Origin: Aeromonas rivuli
Lineage (GTDB): Bacteria > Pseudomonadota > Gammaproteobacteria > Enterobacterales > Aeromonadaceae
NCBI RefSeq assembly: GCF_000820045.1
Contig: NZ_CDBJ01000054.1
Location: 1 to 62,665, forward strand
Direction: 5' to 3'
DNA: 62,665 bases
The notes under the pieces: model-generated
The model's database searches: none
The model's input: only the letters and a program-made list of their open reading frames with translations
What the model was told of the DNA's origin: nothing
Translations under genes and position numbers: made by a program
Shown: in pieces, positions 7,538 to 16,571 of the stretch
Position numbering within the stretch: position 1 is the first letter of the stretch
Layout of the letters: every line of letters starts with the position of its first letter

Positions 7538-7712
7538 CTGACTGCTCCCCGCGCCAGCGTTGAGCAGGCGGGGCTCATCAAATGGCAATTATTCTCACGG
7601 CCGCCACTTCGCGCTATCATGTTGGCGCTGTGACCATGCCCGTTTGGGCATCATCTTCGCCCGCCATGCGGGCCCTTGCCTGTGGCACCGCCTTCATCAT
7701 CAAGGATCCTGT

Positions 7713-9449
7713 GTGAGCGTATTTCTTCGTCTGGGTTGGTTTTTCAAGGAGCAGTGGCGACGTTATCTGATCGCCATCTCGCTGCTGGCCGTGGTGGCAC
7801 TGCTGACGGCGATCCCGCCCAAGATAGTGGGCTGGGTCGTCGATGGCATCGGCAGTGGTCAACTCGATCAGACCAAACTGAACCAGTATCTGCTGGGGCT
7901 GCTTGGCCTTGGCGTCATCATCTATCTGCTGCGTTACGTCTGGCGGGTCATGCTGTTTGGCGCCTCTTACCGCCTCGCTTACGTGCTACGAAACCGGCTC
8001 TTCGTCCATTTCACCCGCATGAGCCCGGATTTCTACCAGCGCCATCGCACCGGGGATCTGATGGCCCACGCCACCAATGACATCCAGGCGGTGGAGATGA
8101 CGGCGGGCGAGGGGGTGCTCACCCTGGTCGACTCCATCATGGTGGGGGCCCTGGTGCTTACCATCATGTGCAGCCAGTACTCCTGGCAGCTGACACTGCT
8201 TTCGTTATTGCCCCTGCCGGTGATGGCTTACTTCATGAACCGCTTTGGCAAGCAGATCTACAAGGCGTTCAAGTCGGCGCAGGGGGCCTTCTCCCGGCTC
8301 AACAACAAGACCCAGGAGGCACTCTCTGGAGTGCGGGTACTCAAGTCCTATGCGGTGGAGTCCCTCGAAGATGAGGGGTTTGCCGCCCTGACCCGGGAGG
8401 CGGGGGAGCGCAACATGGCGGTAGCGCGCATCGATGCCAAGTTCGATCCCGTCATCTATCTCTGCATCGGTTGCTCCTATTTCCTGGCGGTGGCTGGGGG
8501 CAGTGCCCTGGTGCTCAAAGGCGACATGACCCTGGGGGAATTGACCAGCTTTACCATGTATCTCGGTCAGCTCATTTGGCCCATGTTTGCCATTGCCTGG
8601 CTGTTCAACATCATAGAGCGGGGCAGCGCCGCCTACTCGCGTATCGAGCATCTGCTTGGGGAGCGGGGCGAGATCAACGACCCCGAGGCTCCCGTGCCCT
8701 TTACCGGTGCCTTTCCATTGCAGGCGCAGGCTCTGGGGTTTGCCTTGAAGGAGCGCACCTTGCTCGCCGATATCCAGTTCACCCTGACCGAGGGCGGCAT
8801 GCTGGGTATCGTTGGCCGTACCGGCGCCGGCAAGAGCAGCCTGCTCAAGTTGTTGATGCGCCTTGCCAATCCGAGCTCAGGCACCATCAGCATGGGGGGA
8901 AGTCCCATCGATGGCTTATCGCTGGAGGTGCTGCGCAGCCAGTATGCCTATGTGCCGCAAGAGCCCTTCCTTTTTTCAACCACCATCGCCGCCAACATCG
9001 CCCTGGGCTGTCCCGAGGCGAGCCAGCAGGAGATTGAGCGGGTGGCGCGCATCGCCTGCGTGCACGATGACATAGTGCGCTTTGCCAAGGGATATCAGAC
9101 CGAGGTGGGCGAGAAGGGGGTTACCCTCTCTGGCGGCCAGAAACAGCGGCTCGCCATCGCCCGCGCACTGCTGCTGGCGGCGCCGATCTTGGTGCTCGAC
9201 GACGCGCTCTCCGCGGTGGATGCCCATACCGAGCAGCAGATATTGATGGCCCTGAAAGCGCACCGACGTACCCTGATCCTGGTCAGCCACCGGATGACGG
9301 CGGTCGAGCAGGCCAACGAGATATTGGTGCTCGACAAGGGGCACATCAGCGAGCGAGGCAGCCATGCGGCCTTGATGGCCCATGATGGCTGGTATGCGGA
9401 CATGGTGCGCTACCAGCGTCTGGAGCATGACTTGGAGGAGAGCCTGTGA
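7713..9449 (+). CDS. mdlA: MdlA-type ABC exporter half-transporter
   Basis: This 578-residue half-transporter has an N-terminal six-helix export domain (about 1-310) fused to an ATPase domain, with Walker A GRTGAGKSS near 368 and LSGGQKQRL near 472. Long stretches agree with E. coli MdlA (LRYVWRVMLFGASYRLA, HRTGDLMA, WPMFAIAWLFNI-ERGSAAYSRI). The start is GTG 7713, six bases after AAGGA. It should pair with MdlB as a heterodimeric inner-membrane exporter; the substrate is unknown. The last codons (VRYQRLEHDLEESL) are part of a 110-bp tandem repeat that continues into the gap before mdlB. Confidence 0.9.
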   Translation: MSVFLRLGWFFKEQWRRYLIAISLLAVVALLTAIPPKIVGWVVDGIGSGQLDQTKLNQYLLGLLGLGVIIYLLRYVWRVMLFGASYRLAYVLRNRLFVHFTRMSPDFYQRHRTGDLMAHATNDIQAVEMTAGEGVLTLVDSIMVGALVLTIMCSQYSWQLTLLSLLPLPVMAYFMNRFGKQIYKAFKSAQGAFSRLNNKTQEALSGVRVLKSYAVESLEDEGFAALTREAGERNMAVARIDAKFDPVIYLCIGCSYFLAVAGGSALVLKGDMTLGELTSFTMYLGQLIWPMFAIAWLFNIIERGSAAYSRIEHLLGERGEINDPEAPVPFTGAFPLQAQALGFALKERTLLADIQFTLTEGGMLGIVGRTGAGKSSLLKLLMRLANPSSGTISMGGSPIDGLSLEVLRSQYAYVPQEPFLFSTTIAANIALGCPEASQQEIERVARIACVHDDIVRFAKGYQTEVGEKGVTLSGGQKQRLAIARALLLAAPILVLDDALSAVDAHTEQQILMALKAHRRTLILVSHRMTAVEQANEILVLDKGHISERGSHAALMAHDGWYADMVRYQRLEHDLEESL

Positions 9450-9559
9450 ACGCGATGATGAAAGAGTGCCTCACCATGTACGCTGTCCATGCGCAGGATT
9501 GCCATCTCAACAGGGTGCGCTACCAGCCTCTGGGACAGGATGTGGAGGAGAGTCTGTGA
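9446..9559 (+). CDS. Micro-ORF 1 between mdlA and mdlB (37 aa)
   Basis: GTG 9446 overlaps the mdlA stop as GTGA and is preceded by GGAGGAG. The frame encodes MNAMMKECLTMYAVHAQDC, then a copy of the MdlA tail ending VEESL, and stops at 9559 in the next GTGA. Spacing and coupling are as good as for mdlB itself, so ribosomes leaving mdlA could translate it. It may only be a by-product of the repeat. There are no homologues I recognise. Confidence 0.5.
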   Translation: MNAMMKECLTMYAVHAQDCHLNRVRYQPLGQDVEESL

Positions 9560-9669
9560 ACGCGATGATGAAAGAGTGCCTCGCCATCTACGCTGTCCAT
9601 GCGCAGGATTGCCACCTCAACAGGGTGCGCTACCAGCCTCTGGGGCAGGATGTGGAGGAGAGCCTGTGA
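9556..9669 (+). CDS. Micro-ORF 2 between mdlA and mdlB (37 aa)
   Basis: This is the second 37-codon frame, starting with GTG 9556 in the GTGA overlap and ending in the GTGA that starts mdlB. It differs from micro-ORF 1 at five codons, of which three are synonymous (CAT/CAC, GGA/GGG, AGT/AGC), with Thr to Ala and Met to Ile as the two changes. It would keep translational coupling unbroken from mdlA to mdlB. Confidence 0.5.
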   Translation: MNAMMKECLAIYAVHAQDCHLNRVRYQPLGQDVEESL

Positions 9670-11417
9670 ATCCGACCATTAAGCGACTGCTGGGTTATTG
9701 TGCGCAATATCCGGCCTGGCTGACCCAGGCGGGCATCTGCCTGCTGCTCGCCACCGGGGCCGAAGTGGCAGGCCCGCTCATCATCAAGCTGTTTATCGAT
9801 GATTACCTGGCGCCGCGCAATCTTGATTGGCCGATGATTGCCACCCTGGGGGCCAGCTATCTGGGGCTGCAACTGCTCTCGGCCGCCGGTTTCTATCTGC
9901 AATCCTTGCGCTTCAATCGCATCGCCCAAGGGGTGGTACAGCGCCTGCGCGAACAGGTATTTGCCACCGCCATCCGCCTGCCCGCCAGCTATTTTGATAC
10001 GCATCGCTCGGGGTCGCTCATCTCGCGTATCACCAACGACACCGAGGCCATCATGAACCTCTATGTCCAGGTGATAGGCCTGCTGGTGCAGAAGCTGGTG
10101 CTGCTGTGCGGCATCCTCATCTCGATGGCGCTGCTGGACGTGCGGCTGATGCTGGTGTGTGCGGCGTTGCTGCCGGCCGTGGGGGCGGTGATGTGGCTCT
10201 ACCAGCGGTTAAGTGTGCCCGTGGTGCGCGAGACCCGCAGCCTGCTGTCGGACATCAACAGCCGACTCAACGAATCCCTGCAGGGGATGCCCGTCATCCA
10301 GGCCATGGTGCAGGAGGTGCGCTTTGCCAACCAGTTTGCCGAAGTAAACCAGCGCCACTGGGCGGCGCGGCTCAAGAGCCTCAAGATCAACGGCATACTG
10401 CTACGCCCTCTCATCGATCTCTTCTACATGATGGTGCTCATCGGTCTGCTGGCGCTCTTTGCCCATGAAGGGGCCAGTGTGGGGGAGGCCATTCAGGTGG
10501 GGGTGCTCTATGCCTTCATCAGCTATCTGGGGCGCATGATAGAGCCGCTCATCGAGATGACCAACCAGCTCAACCAGTTGCAGCAAGCCATGGTCGCGGG
10601 GGAGCGGGTGTTCGCCCTGCTCGATGAGGGACGAGAGAGTACCGAGGGCGCTGTTGTTCCCCTGGCTGGCCGAGTGAGCTTCCAGGAGGTGGATTTCTCC
10701 TACGATGGCCAGCAGCCCGTGCTGCAGGGGGTGGGTTTCACCGTCTCCCCTGGCCAGATGCTGGCGCTGGTGGGCCACACCGGCAGCGGCAAATCCACCA
10801 TCATCAGCCTGCTGATGGGGTTTTACCCCATAGGGCGCGGCGAGATCCGCTTTGATGACTGCCCCCTGGCCAGGCTGTCACTGGCGGCGGTGCGGCGCAG
10901 CATAGGTCTGGTGCAGCAAGATCCCTTCATCTTCGTCGGCACCCTGGCCGAGAACCTGCGTCTGGGCCGCGATGGCATTGATGAGGCGAGGCTCTGGCAG
11001 GCCCTGGGTGAGGTACAGCTGGCCGAGTTCGTGGCCCAATTGCCCGATGGAATAGAGACCCAGCTGGAAGAGGGGGGCAAGAACCTCTCCGCCGGTCAGC
11101 GTCAGCTGCTCTCCTTTGCCCGGGCTCTGGTGGGGGATCCCCGTATTCTCATCCTGGATGAGGCGACGGCGAGTGTGGACTCCCAGACCGAGCTGGCCCT
11201 CTCCAAGGCGCTGGCGGCGGCGCGTCGGGGGCGCACCACCATAGCGATTGCCCACCGACTCTCCACCATAGTGGATGCCGACGAGATCCTGCTGCTCACG
11301 CGCGGCCAGGTGAGTGAACGTGGCAGCCACCAGAGGCTGATGGCCCAGCAAGGCCACTATGCCCAGCTGTTCGAGATGCAGAGCCAGGGGGCCTGGCTCG
11401 AAGAGAAGCGGGCCTGA
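9666..11417 (+). CDS. mdlB: MdlB-type ABC exporter half-transporter
   Basis: This 583-residue half-transporter is the partner of MdlA. The export domain comes first (about 1-315), then an ATPase domain with Walker A GHTGSGKST near 370 and a variant signature LSAGQRQLL near 474. The Walker B and D-loop region reads LILDEATASVD. The GTG start at 9666 overlaps the stop of micro-ORF 2. A terminator follows within 40 bases and closes the operon. Confidence 0.9.
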   Translation: MNPTIKRLLGYCAQYPAWLTQAGICLLLATGAEVAGPLIIKLFIDDYLAPRNLDWPMIATLGASYLGLQLLSAAGFYLQSLRFNRIAQGVVQRLREQVFATAIRLPASYFDTHRSGSLISRITNDTEAIMNLYVQVIGLLVQKLVLLCGILISMALLDVRLMLVCAALLPAVGAVMWLYQRLSVPVVRETRSLLSDINSRLNESLQGMPVIQAMVQEVRFANQFAEVNQRHWAARLKSLKINGILLRPLIDLFYMMVLIGLLALFAHEGASVGEAIQVGVLYAFISYLGRMIEPLIEMTNQLNQLQQAMVAGERVFALLDEGRESTEGAVVPLAGRVSFQEVDFSYDGQQPVLQGVGFTVSPGQMLALVGHTGSGKSTIISLLMGFYPIGRGEIRFDDCPLARLSLAAVRRSIGLVQQDPFIFVGTLAENLRLGRDGIDEARLWQALGEVQLAEFVAQLPDGIETQLEEGGKNLSAGQRQLLSFARALVGDPRILILDEATASVDSQTELALSKALAAARRGRTTIAIAHRLSTIVDADEILLLTRGQVSERGSHQRLMAQQGHYAQLFEMQSQGAWLEEKRA

Positions 11418-11431
11418 AGCCCTGCATAAAA

Positions 11432-11458
11432 AACAGCCGGCAGATGCCGGCTGTTTTG
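11432..11458 (+). terminator. Rho-independent terminator after mdlB
   Basis: AACAGCCGGC and GCCGGCTGTT form the stem, followed by TTTGTTATT. A-rich sequence on the other side suits bidirectional use with the convergent 391-aa gene. Confidence 0.85.
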
Positions 11459-11472
11459 TTATTGGGGGAGGA

Positions 11473-12648
11473 TCAGACCGTGGCTTTGCTCCGTGCGATC
11501 TGCTTGGGTTGCAGAGGCGGGAAGTCATCGTTGAAGAAGGTGTCGGCCTCTTCAATTTGTGCCTTGCGCTGCTTCTGAATGAAGGCGTCGAAATCCTTCT
11601 TGATCTCGGGATCCTTGAGCGCTTCGTAGTCGAACACGTTGGCGGCGTAGAGATAGTTGAAGTAGATATCGACAAATTCGGCGCTGGCACAGGCCGAGGT
11701 GAACTTGCTGTTCTGCCTGTCGAAGTTGATGCGGTACTGCTTGATCTTCGGCACATAGACCAGCTCGGTGCCTACCTTGAAGACTTCCACCGTGATCCCG
11801 ACTGTGATGGTCTTGTAGAAGTCCTTGTTGTTCTCCACCCCGAAGCGGATGGCATCCCCCTGTTTTTCCAGGAACTTGTTGAAGCTGGACAGGGCGCTGG
11901 TGCCCTGACTCACCACCACATCCATGATGAAGTTGATGAAGTCGGTGGCGATGCTGAGCCCCTTGATATGGCGGCTGTAGCTCTGCTGGTCGATCTTGCT
12001 TGGCCCCATCAAAGGTATCTTGGAGAGCGCCAGGGCCCAGAGGTCGGCATCTGTCTTGTATTGCTCGCCATAGGCTTCGGCGTAGCGGTTGATGTAAGAG
12101 GTGACCACCGAGGTGATGGCGATGAGATACGCCTTCTGCTCGGCCAGTTTGGCCATGACGGCGGGGTCGGTCAGCAGCTCGTTGGCCACGATAAACTCGA
12201 CCAGGCCATCCTTGTCGGCATAGGGATCGTTGCCGACCGACTTGCTCTGGGCCAGACGCGCATCACCGAAGAAGGCATTGGCCTCGGCGAACTGATCGCG
12301 GGTATTGAGACGGTTGGCACTGGCTTCGGGCAGCAGGCGGCAGAGCACCAACTCGGCACTGTAGTCCGACTCGCGCAGGGTAAATTGGATCTGATTGCCG
12401 AAGGTCTTCTTATAGGCATGATTGAAGTCGATCAGCACCGAGTTGCAGCCGCAGTCCATGGCGAAATCCACCGAGTAGCTCAGGGGGCCGGAGGGCAATG
12501 GCTTGCTCATCCGGCCCTTGACAGACAGGTTTGCATAACACTTGAGGTACTCCTTGCCAAAGAGCTCGTAGGCACGATTGTTATTGAAATCCAAAGAGAA
12601 GGTACCTGCGCTCTCACCGCCATTGAACAACTGTTTATCGTTACTCAT
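11473..12648 (-). CDS. Conserved-looking protein of unknown function (391 aa)
   Basis: This 391-residue protein has no signal peptide or membrane helices. It begins MSNDKQLFNGGESAGTFSLD. Notable parts are MDCGCNSVLIDFNHAYKKTF (about 64-83), a helical centre with SVVTSYINRYAEAYGEQYKT and an acidic-aromatic C-terminal third with FVDIYFNYLYAANVFDYEAL. It is a single gene, convergent with mdlB, with its own roughly 300-base upstream region. The codon use is host-like. I do not recognise the family and assign no function. Confidence 0.7.
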   Translation of the reverse strand: MSNDKQLFNGGESAGTFSLDFNNNRAYELFGKEYLKCYANLSVKGRMSKPLPSGPLSYSVDFAMDCGCNSVLIDFNHAYKKTFGNQIQFTLRESDYSAELVLCRLLPEASANRLNTRDQFAEANAFFGDARLAQSKSVGNDPYADKDGLVEFIVANELLTDPAVMAKLAEQKAYLIAITSVVTSYINRYAEAYGEQYKTDADLWALALSKIPLMGPSKIDQQSYSRHIKGLSIATDFINFIMDVVVSQGTSALSSFNKFLEKQGDAIRFGVENNKDFYKTITVGITVEVFKVGTELVYVPKIKQYRINFDRQNSKFTSACASAEFVDIYFNYLYAANVFDYEALKDPEIKKDFDAFIQKQRKAQIEEADTFFNDDFPPLQPKQIARSKATV

Positions 12649-12962
12649 CTCTATATCCTTTTAAAGAAAATGGACCCTGTGATTGACCCTGGCTGACCTG
12701 CCCAGCTCAGGGCCTGAAGAGCCTAGTGGCGGAAAGAGCAGAACGTTACTGTTATATATGTCAGTTGTGGCCCTGTCGGGCTGAACTAGTGGGGCTGGAT
12801 GAGGTTAAAAGAGGGCGGTTTCAGGGCGTTAGCAGGTCGATGTCGAGGGGTAAGAAGCCGGTTGAGGGGAAAATAACCTCAATGAGGGGGATATCTGCCC
12901 TTGAATCTGAATTGTCATACAGGCAACATCTCGTTCACACCCACTCATCGGATCAGTTAGCA
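12649..12962. other. Divergent intergenic region, no gene seen
   Basis: This gap separates the 391-aa gene from the DUF4442 gene. It contains an AT-rich stretch (TGTTATATATG near 12750) that could hold a promoter, but no clear -35/-10 pair or operator. An open frame entering from 12726 merely extends the downstream gene upstream and lacks a ribosome site. Confidence 0.5.
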
Positions 12963-13436
12963 ATGGACCTGCAACGCCTCAAGGCCAACCTTGGCCTGCG
13001 CCTCTTCGCCTGGCGCTATATCCCTCTCATCGGCTTCTGTGGCCCCGTCATCGAACAGATGGATGAACGCGCCCTGCGCATTCGCATGCCCCTTGGCTGG
13101 CGTACCCGCAATCATCTGGGCAGCATGTATTTTGGCGCCTTGGCAACCGGCGCCGATCTGGTGGGTGGGCTGCTGGTGATGGAGAAGGGGCGGGCCAGGG
13201 GCAAGAAGGTACATTTTGCCTTCAAGGATGTGCAGGGAGACTTCCTCAAGCGTCCCGAGGGGGATGTGCAGTTCGACTGCGCAGCCGGCGAAGCGATTGA
13301 CGCCATGATTGACGCCTCCCTGGCCAGCGGCCAGCGTATCAACCGGCCTATCGAAGTCGTGGCCAGCTGTCCTTCACTCAGCGGTGATGAGCCAGTGGCG
13401 CGCTTCGTGCTGACCTTGTCAATCAAGGCCAGTTAG
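12963..13436 (+). CDS. DUF4442 hotdog-fold thioesterase-like protein
   Basis: This 157-residue protein is of the PaaI/YiiD-like hotdog superfamily. The segment GWRTRNHLGSMYFGALATGADLVGGLL matches the DUF4442 core, in which the helix carries the active-site region of hotdog thioesterases, and a beta-rich half follows. ATG 12963 gives the family-typical length. A role as acyl-CoA thioesterase is inferred from fold only. Confidence 0.75.
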   Translation: MDLQRLKANLGLRLFAWRYIPLIGFCGPVIEQMDERALRIRMPLGWRTRNHLGSMYFGALATGADLVGGLLVMEKGRARGKKVHFAFKDVQGDFLKRPEGDVQFDCAAGEAIDAMIDASLASGQRINRPIEVVASCPSLSGDEPVARFVLTLSIKAS

Positions 13437-13569
13437 CGAGCAGGGTTGCCGCGAAGAGGGCCCATCGGGTGTCGAGGCAATGGCAGATACTCGGCCGATG
13501 GCGTCACCAGGGAGATCAAGAAAAGCTCGGACAGATGCCGCCAGCGGGCGCTGACGGCAGGCTGGGGGA

Positions 13570-13803
13570 TTACGCTATCACCGGGCTCAGGCCAGCCTTG
13601 ACCACCACTTTGCTGCCATTGAAGTTCACCACCTGCTCGGCCACTATCTTGCAGCGCTTGCGCGTCTCTACTTGTCCATCCACCTCGACCAGGCCTTCGG
13701 CAACCAGTGCCTTGGCGGCGCCGCCGCAATCGGCCCACCCCTGGTGTTTGATCAGATCGCACAGGGCAACGAAGGGGTGGCCTTCCAGCAGAAACGTCTC
13801 CAT
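13570..13803 (-). CDS. ybcJ: S4-domain RNA-binding protein YbcJ
   Basis: This 77-residue S4-like protein contains HPFVALCDLIKHQGW, GGAAKALVAEGLVEVDG and VETRKRCKIVAEQVVNFNG, the same as E. coli YbcJ in order and length. Such small S4 proteins bind structured RNA, probably ribosomal. It is a single gene transcribed leftward, with no operon partner. Confidence 0.9.
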   Translation of the reverse strand: METFLLEGHPFVALCDLIKHQGWADCGGAAKALVAEGLVEVDGQVETRKRCKIVAEQVVNFNGSKVVVKAGLSPVIA

Positions 13804-14064
13804 GGGAACTTCCTCTATTTATGATGCATAAGCGCAGGGCGGCCATTTTAGGCAGTTAACCTCCACATGGAAAGGGTTAGCCGCATCGATGCCATGATTG
13901 GGAGGAACTGAGGGGCCCGGTTCACCATAGCGGCGAGTGTCGCGCGTCGCAGGGTTGGTGGTGCGGGGTTCGACCAGACTGGTCGCAGCGCAGTCGGGGT
14001 GGGCTCGTGTCCCGGATGCCAGCTTGCTAGGCTAGCAACCCAGATCCTGCGCCAAGGAGTGCCC

Positions 14065-14628
14065 ATGAACAAGCTGACCACACTGATTGCCTGCTCCACC
14101 CTGACCCTCGCCGGGGTAGCGGAGGCGGCCACTCCCATTCAGATCTCCCTGCCCGGCATCAACCTGCCCGCCTCCCAGCAGGTAGAAGGCGCGCGCGCCT
14201 CCTTGCTATATGGTCGCACCGCCTCTGTGAAGGGCCTTGACCTGCCGGTGTTTGCCTTGTCGGATGTCAACAACTTTACCGGTTTGCAGCTGGGTGTTTT
14301 CTTTGGCGCAGGCCGGGTGCGCAATCAGTTCAACGGTGTTGCCATCAACGCCCTCAACTGGCATGACGGTCAGGACAAGGGCGTGAACCTGGGTTTTGTC
14401 AACCTGACCAATAATGTGCAAGGCCTCAACTGGGGAGCGGTCAACATCGCCCGTGGCAATGCCCTGGCCAACGTCGGTTTCGTCAACTATGCCGAACGCA
14501 CCACCTTCCAGATAGGCTTCATCAATGCCACCAAGCATCTGGATGGCCTGCAGATCGGCCTGGCCAACTACGCCGAGAATGGCATCTTCCCCATCTTGCC
14601 CCTGATCAATTTCAAGAAATCCTTCTGA
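14065..14628 (+). CDS. VC2662-like exported repeat protein
   Basis: This 187-residue protein has a signal peptide (MNKLTTLIACSTLTLAGVAEA, then ATP). The mature part is a chain of GxxxGxxN repeats, such as GVNLGFVNLTNNVQGLNWGA and LQIGLANYAENG, giving a beta-helix-like pattern, and it ends PLINFKKSF. This is the pattern of the Vibrio VC2662 family of small exported proteins. ATG 14065 follows AAGGAG. It is probably periplasmic or surface-associated; its function is unknown. Confidence 0.75.
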   Translation: MNKLTTLIACSTLTLAGVAEAATPIQISLPGINLPASQQVEGARASLLYGRTASVKGLDLPVFALSDVNNFTGLQLGVFFGAGRVRNQFNGVAINALNWHDGQDKGVNLGFVNLTNNVQGLNWGAVNIARGNALANVGFVNYAERTTFQIGFINATKHLDGLQIGLANYAENGIFPILPLINFKKSF

Positions 14629-14710
14629 TAGCACGCCGTCATCCCTTTATGAATGGCGGCGTCCTGTTTACCCTGTGCCCCTTCAGATCACCCATGAGGG
14701 AGCCTGGCCG

Positions 14711-15559
14711 ATGAGCCCGAATACAGAGCGAAACATAATGGATAACGAGGGGGAGTCCGTGGCCTCGCACGGAGATGAGCATCACTCTCATCTGGCACCA
14801 GACATGCTTCCTTGGCATCACTGGGATGCCATCGGCATTGGCTGGGATGTTCGTGGCTGGCAGGGCAAGGCCCAGGCGGTGGCACTGGCGGGATGGCGCC
14901 GGGAGGATGACAGCCTGCACTGGCTCGGGGTCTCGCCGCTGTTTCGGCTCAGTTCACGGGGGGCAGCTGATATCTTTTCGTTACTGATGCCGTTGCTCAA
15001 AAGCAAGGCACGTTGCGATGAGTTGCTGAGTCACCCCCGTTTCGCCTTGGGAATGGATGCGCCACTCGCCTTTCCCCGAGGGTTTACTGCTTTGCTTCGG
15101 GGGGAAGTGCAGCAGATCGCCATTCCGGCGCGGGAGATAGACAACCCCTATGCCTATCGTGACTGCGAGCGCTGGCTCCATGAACGCTATGGCAAGAAGC
15201 CACTCTCGGCGAGTTTCGACAGGCTTGGCAACAATGCCACTCTGGCGTTGGCCATGGCTCCGGCCCTGACCCCGTTACAGCGGGTGCCACAGCAGGTCCC
15301 TGCGGCACCTCGGGCGCTGCTCGAGGTCTATCCCGCCCTGGCCAAGCAAGGGGGCAGGGCATCCTGCGCCCGTCCCGAGATCCATCTCCTCCTGCCCAAG
15401 ACGCTGCAACCGGGCACGGATCAATATGACGCCGCCCTCTGTGCCCTGATGGCGCTGCAATATGCTGCCGGGGATAAAGTGAAAGCATTGCCTCCCTTGC
15501 AAGGCCCCCCTGCCGATTTTCCCCTGGACGAGGGGTGGATCTACCATTTCGTTCCCTGA
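14711..15559 (+). CDS. DUF429 family protein
   Basis: This 282-residue protein shows the DUF429 signatures: an early GIGWDVRGWQGKAQAVAL strand, a central ALGMDAPLAFPR, then LLEVYPALA and a C-terminal DQYDAALCALMALQYA helix. DUF429 proteins have an RNase H-like fold and are predicted nucleases, not proven. ATG 14711 follows GAGGGAG; an internal ATG at 14738 is possible. Confidence 0.75.
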   Translation: MSPNTERNIMDNEGESVASHGDEHHSHLAPDMLPWHHWDAIGIGWDVRGWQGKAQAVALAGWRREDDSLHWLGVSPLFRLSSRGAADIFSLLMPLLKSKARCDELLSHPRFALGMDAPLAFPRGFTALLRGEVQQIAIPAREIDNPYAYRDCERWLHERYGKKPLSASFDRLGNNATLALAMAPALTPLQRVPQQVPAAPRALLEVYPALAKQGGRASCARPEIHLLLPKTLQPGTDQYDAALCALMALQYAAGDKVKALPPLQGPPADFPLDEGWIYHFVP

Positions 15560-15644
15560 TCGGGCGTGCTCAGACCACACCTGGATCGTGGCGGAGGATT
15601 TCTGGCTAAGCTGGATAGACTCAAACGGTCTGCAGGATAGCGTC

Positions 15645-16571
15645 ATGACATTGATACAGGGATTGCTCGAAGGGGTTAAAGAGGTATTGATAGATGGGGT
15701 CTGGATCCTGATTTTGCCGTTATTGGGGATGGGAGGGATCGTCGCCACCCTCTGGCTTTGGCTAAAGCGACGAGATCAGACGGTCAAGCTCCCCATCGAT
15801 AGAGATGCCTTGCTACGGCTGCCGGGCTATGGCTTGCAGCAGCAGATATCAGATCGACAGATGGATATCATCGGGTATCTGCTGTTAGCTGTTCTGATCA
15901 CCACGGCGCCGTTTGCCGGAGTGGGAGCTAAGGAGCTGTTGGCCAGAGAGACGCCCCCATATCTCATTTTGCTGGCGATCTTGCTTTGCCTTGTCAGCTG
16001 TTGCCTGAGAGCCTGGAAAAATTTGCAGCAGTTAAATCGCTATCGGCTCGGTTATGCCGCCGAACTGGCAACGGCAGCCGAGTTGATGCGATTGCAAGGG
16101 CTGGGTTATCAGGTTTTTCATGACATTCAGGCCGAGGGCTTCAATATTGATCATCTGGTGGTTGGCACCAACGGTGTATTCGCCATCGAAACCAAAGGGC
16201 GTCACAAGTGGCTGAGGGATGCCAGGCAGCGTGGCAAGAATCACGAAATAGTGTTTCGGGATGGGCGATTGCAGTTTCCATCCTGGTATGAGACTGAACC
16301 ACTGAGTCAGGCCGAACGTCAGGCTTGCTGGGTACATCAATGGTTGAGTAAGGCGGTCGGTGTTGCCATTCCAGTGACCCCGGTACTGGTATTCCCTGGC
16401 TGGTATATCAAGCTGCAATCTCGACCGCCCTTTCCGGTCATCAACCACAAACAGTTGGTGACAACCTTGCCGAGGCTTGGTTCCTTGCTCTTCTCTCAGG
16501 CGCAGATCAATGCACTCAGCTATCAGATCGCACAACGCGCTGTGCAAGGTTCGCTCTCGCCTTCAACCTAG
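15645..16571 (+). CDS. Membrane-anchored NERD-domain protein
   Basis: This is a 308-residue protein. An N-terminal hydrophobic segment (about 17-40) and two more near 75-95 and 105-125 anchor it. The following cytosolic part (about 140-250) has the NERD nuclease-related pattern: AELATAAELMRLQGLGYQVF, FNIDHLVVGTNGVFAIETKG with the D and E/K positions of a PD-(D/E)xK-like fold. The 3' end overlaps the convergent EamA gene by nine bases. The role is unknown; DNA or RNA processing is inferred. Confidence 0.8.
   Translation: MTLIQGLLEGVKEVLIDGVWILILPLLGMGGIVATLWLWLKRRDQTVKLPIDRDALLRLPGYGLQQQISDRQMDIIGYLLLAVLITTAPFAGVGAKELLARETPPYLILLAILLCLVSCCLRAWKNLQQLNRYRLGYAAELATAAELMRLQGLGYQVFHDIQAEGFNIDHLVVGTNGVFAIETKGRHKWLRDARQRGKNHEIVFRDGRLQFPSWYETEPLSQAERQACWVHQWLSKAVGVAIPVTPVLVFPGWYIKLQSRPPFPVINHKQLVTTLPRLGSLLFSQAQINALSYQIAQRAVQGSLSPST

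Larger units (their letters stand above)
9405..9678 (+). repeat. 110-bp tandem repeat, about 2.4 copies, at the mdlA-mdlB junction
   Basis: Copies begin at 9405, 9515 and 9625 (GTGCGCTACCAG). The first contains the last 14 codons of mdlA and its stop. The third is cut off after the mdlB start. Each copy ends its coding part with GGAGGAGAG(C/T)CTGTGAA, which supplies a ribosome site, a stop and a GTG start. Copies 1 and 2 differ at a minority of positions, so the duplication is not brand new. Confidence 0.95.
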
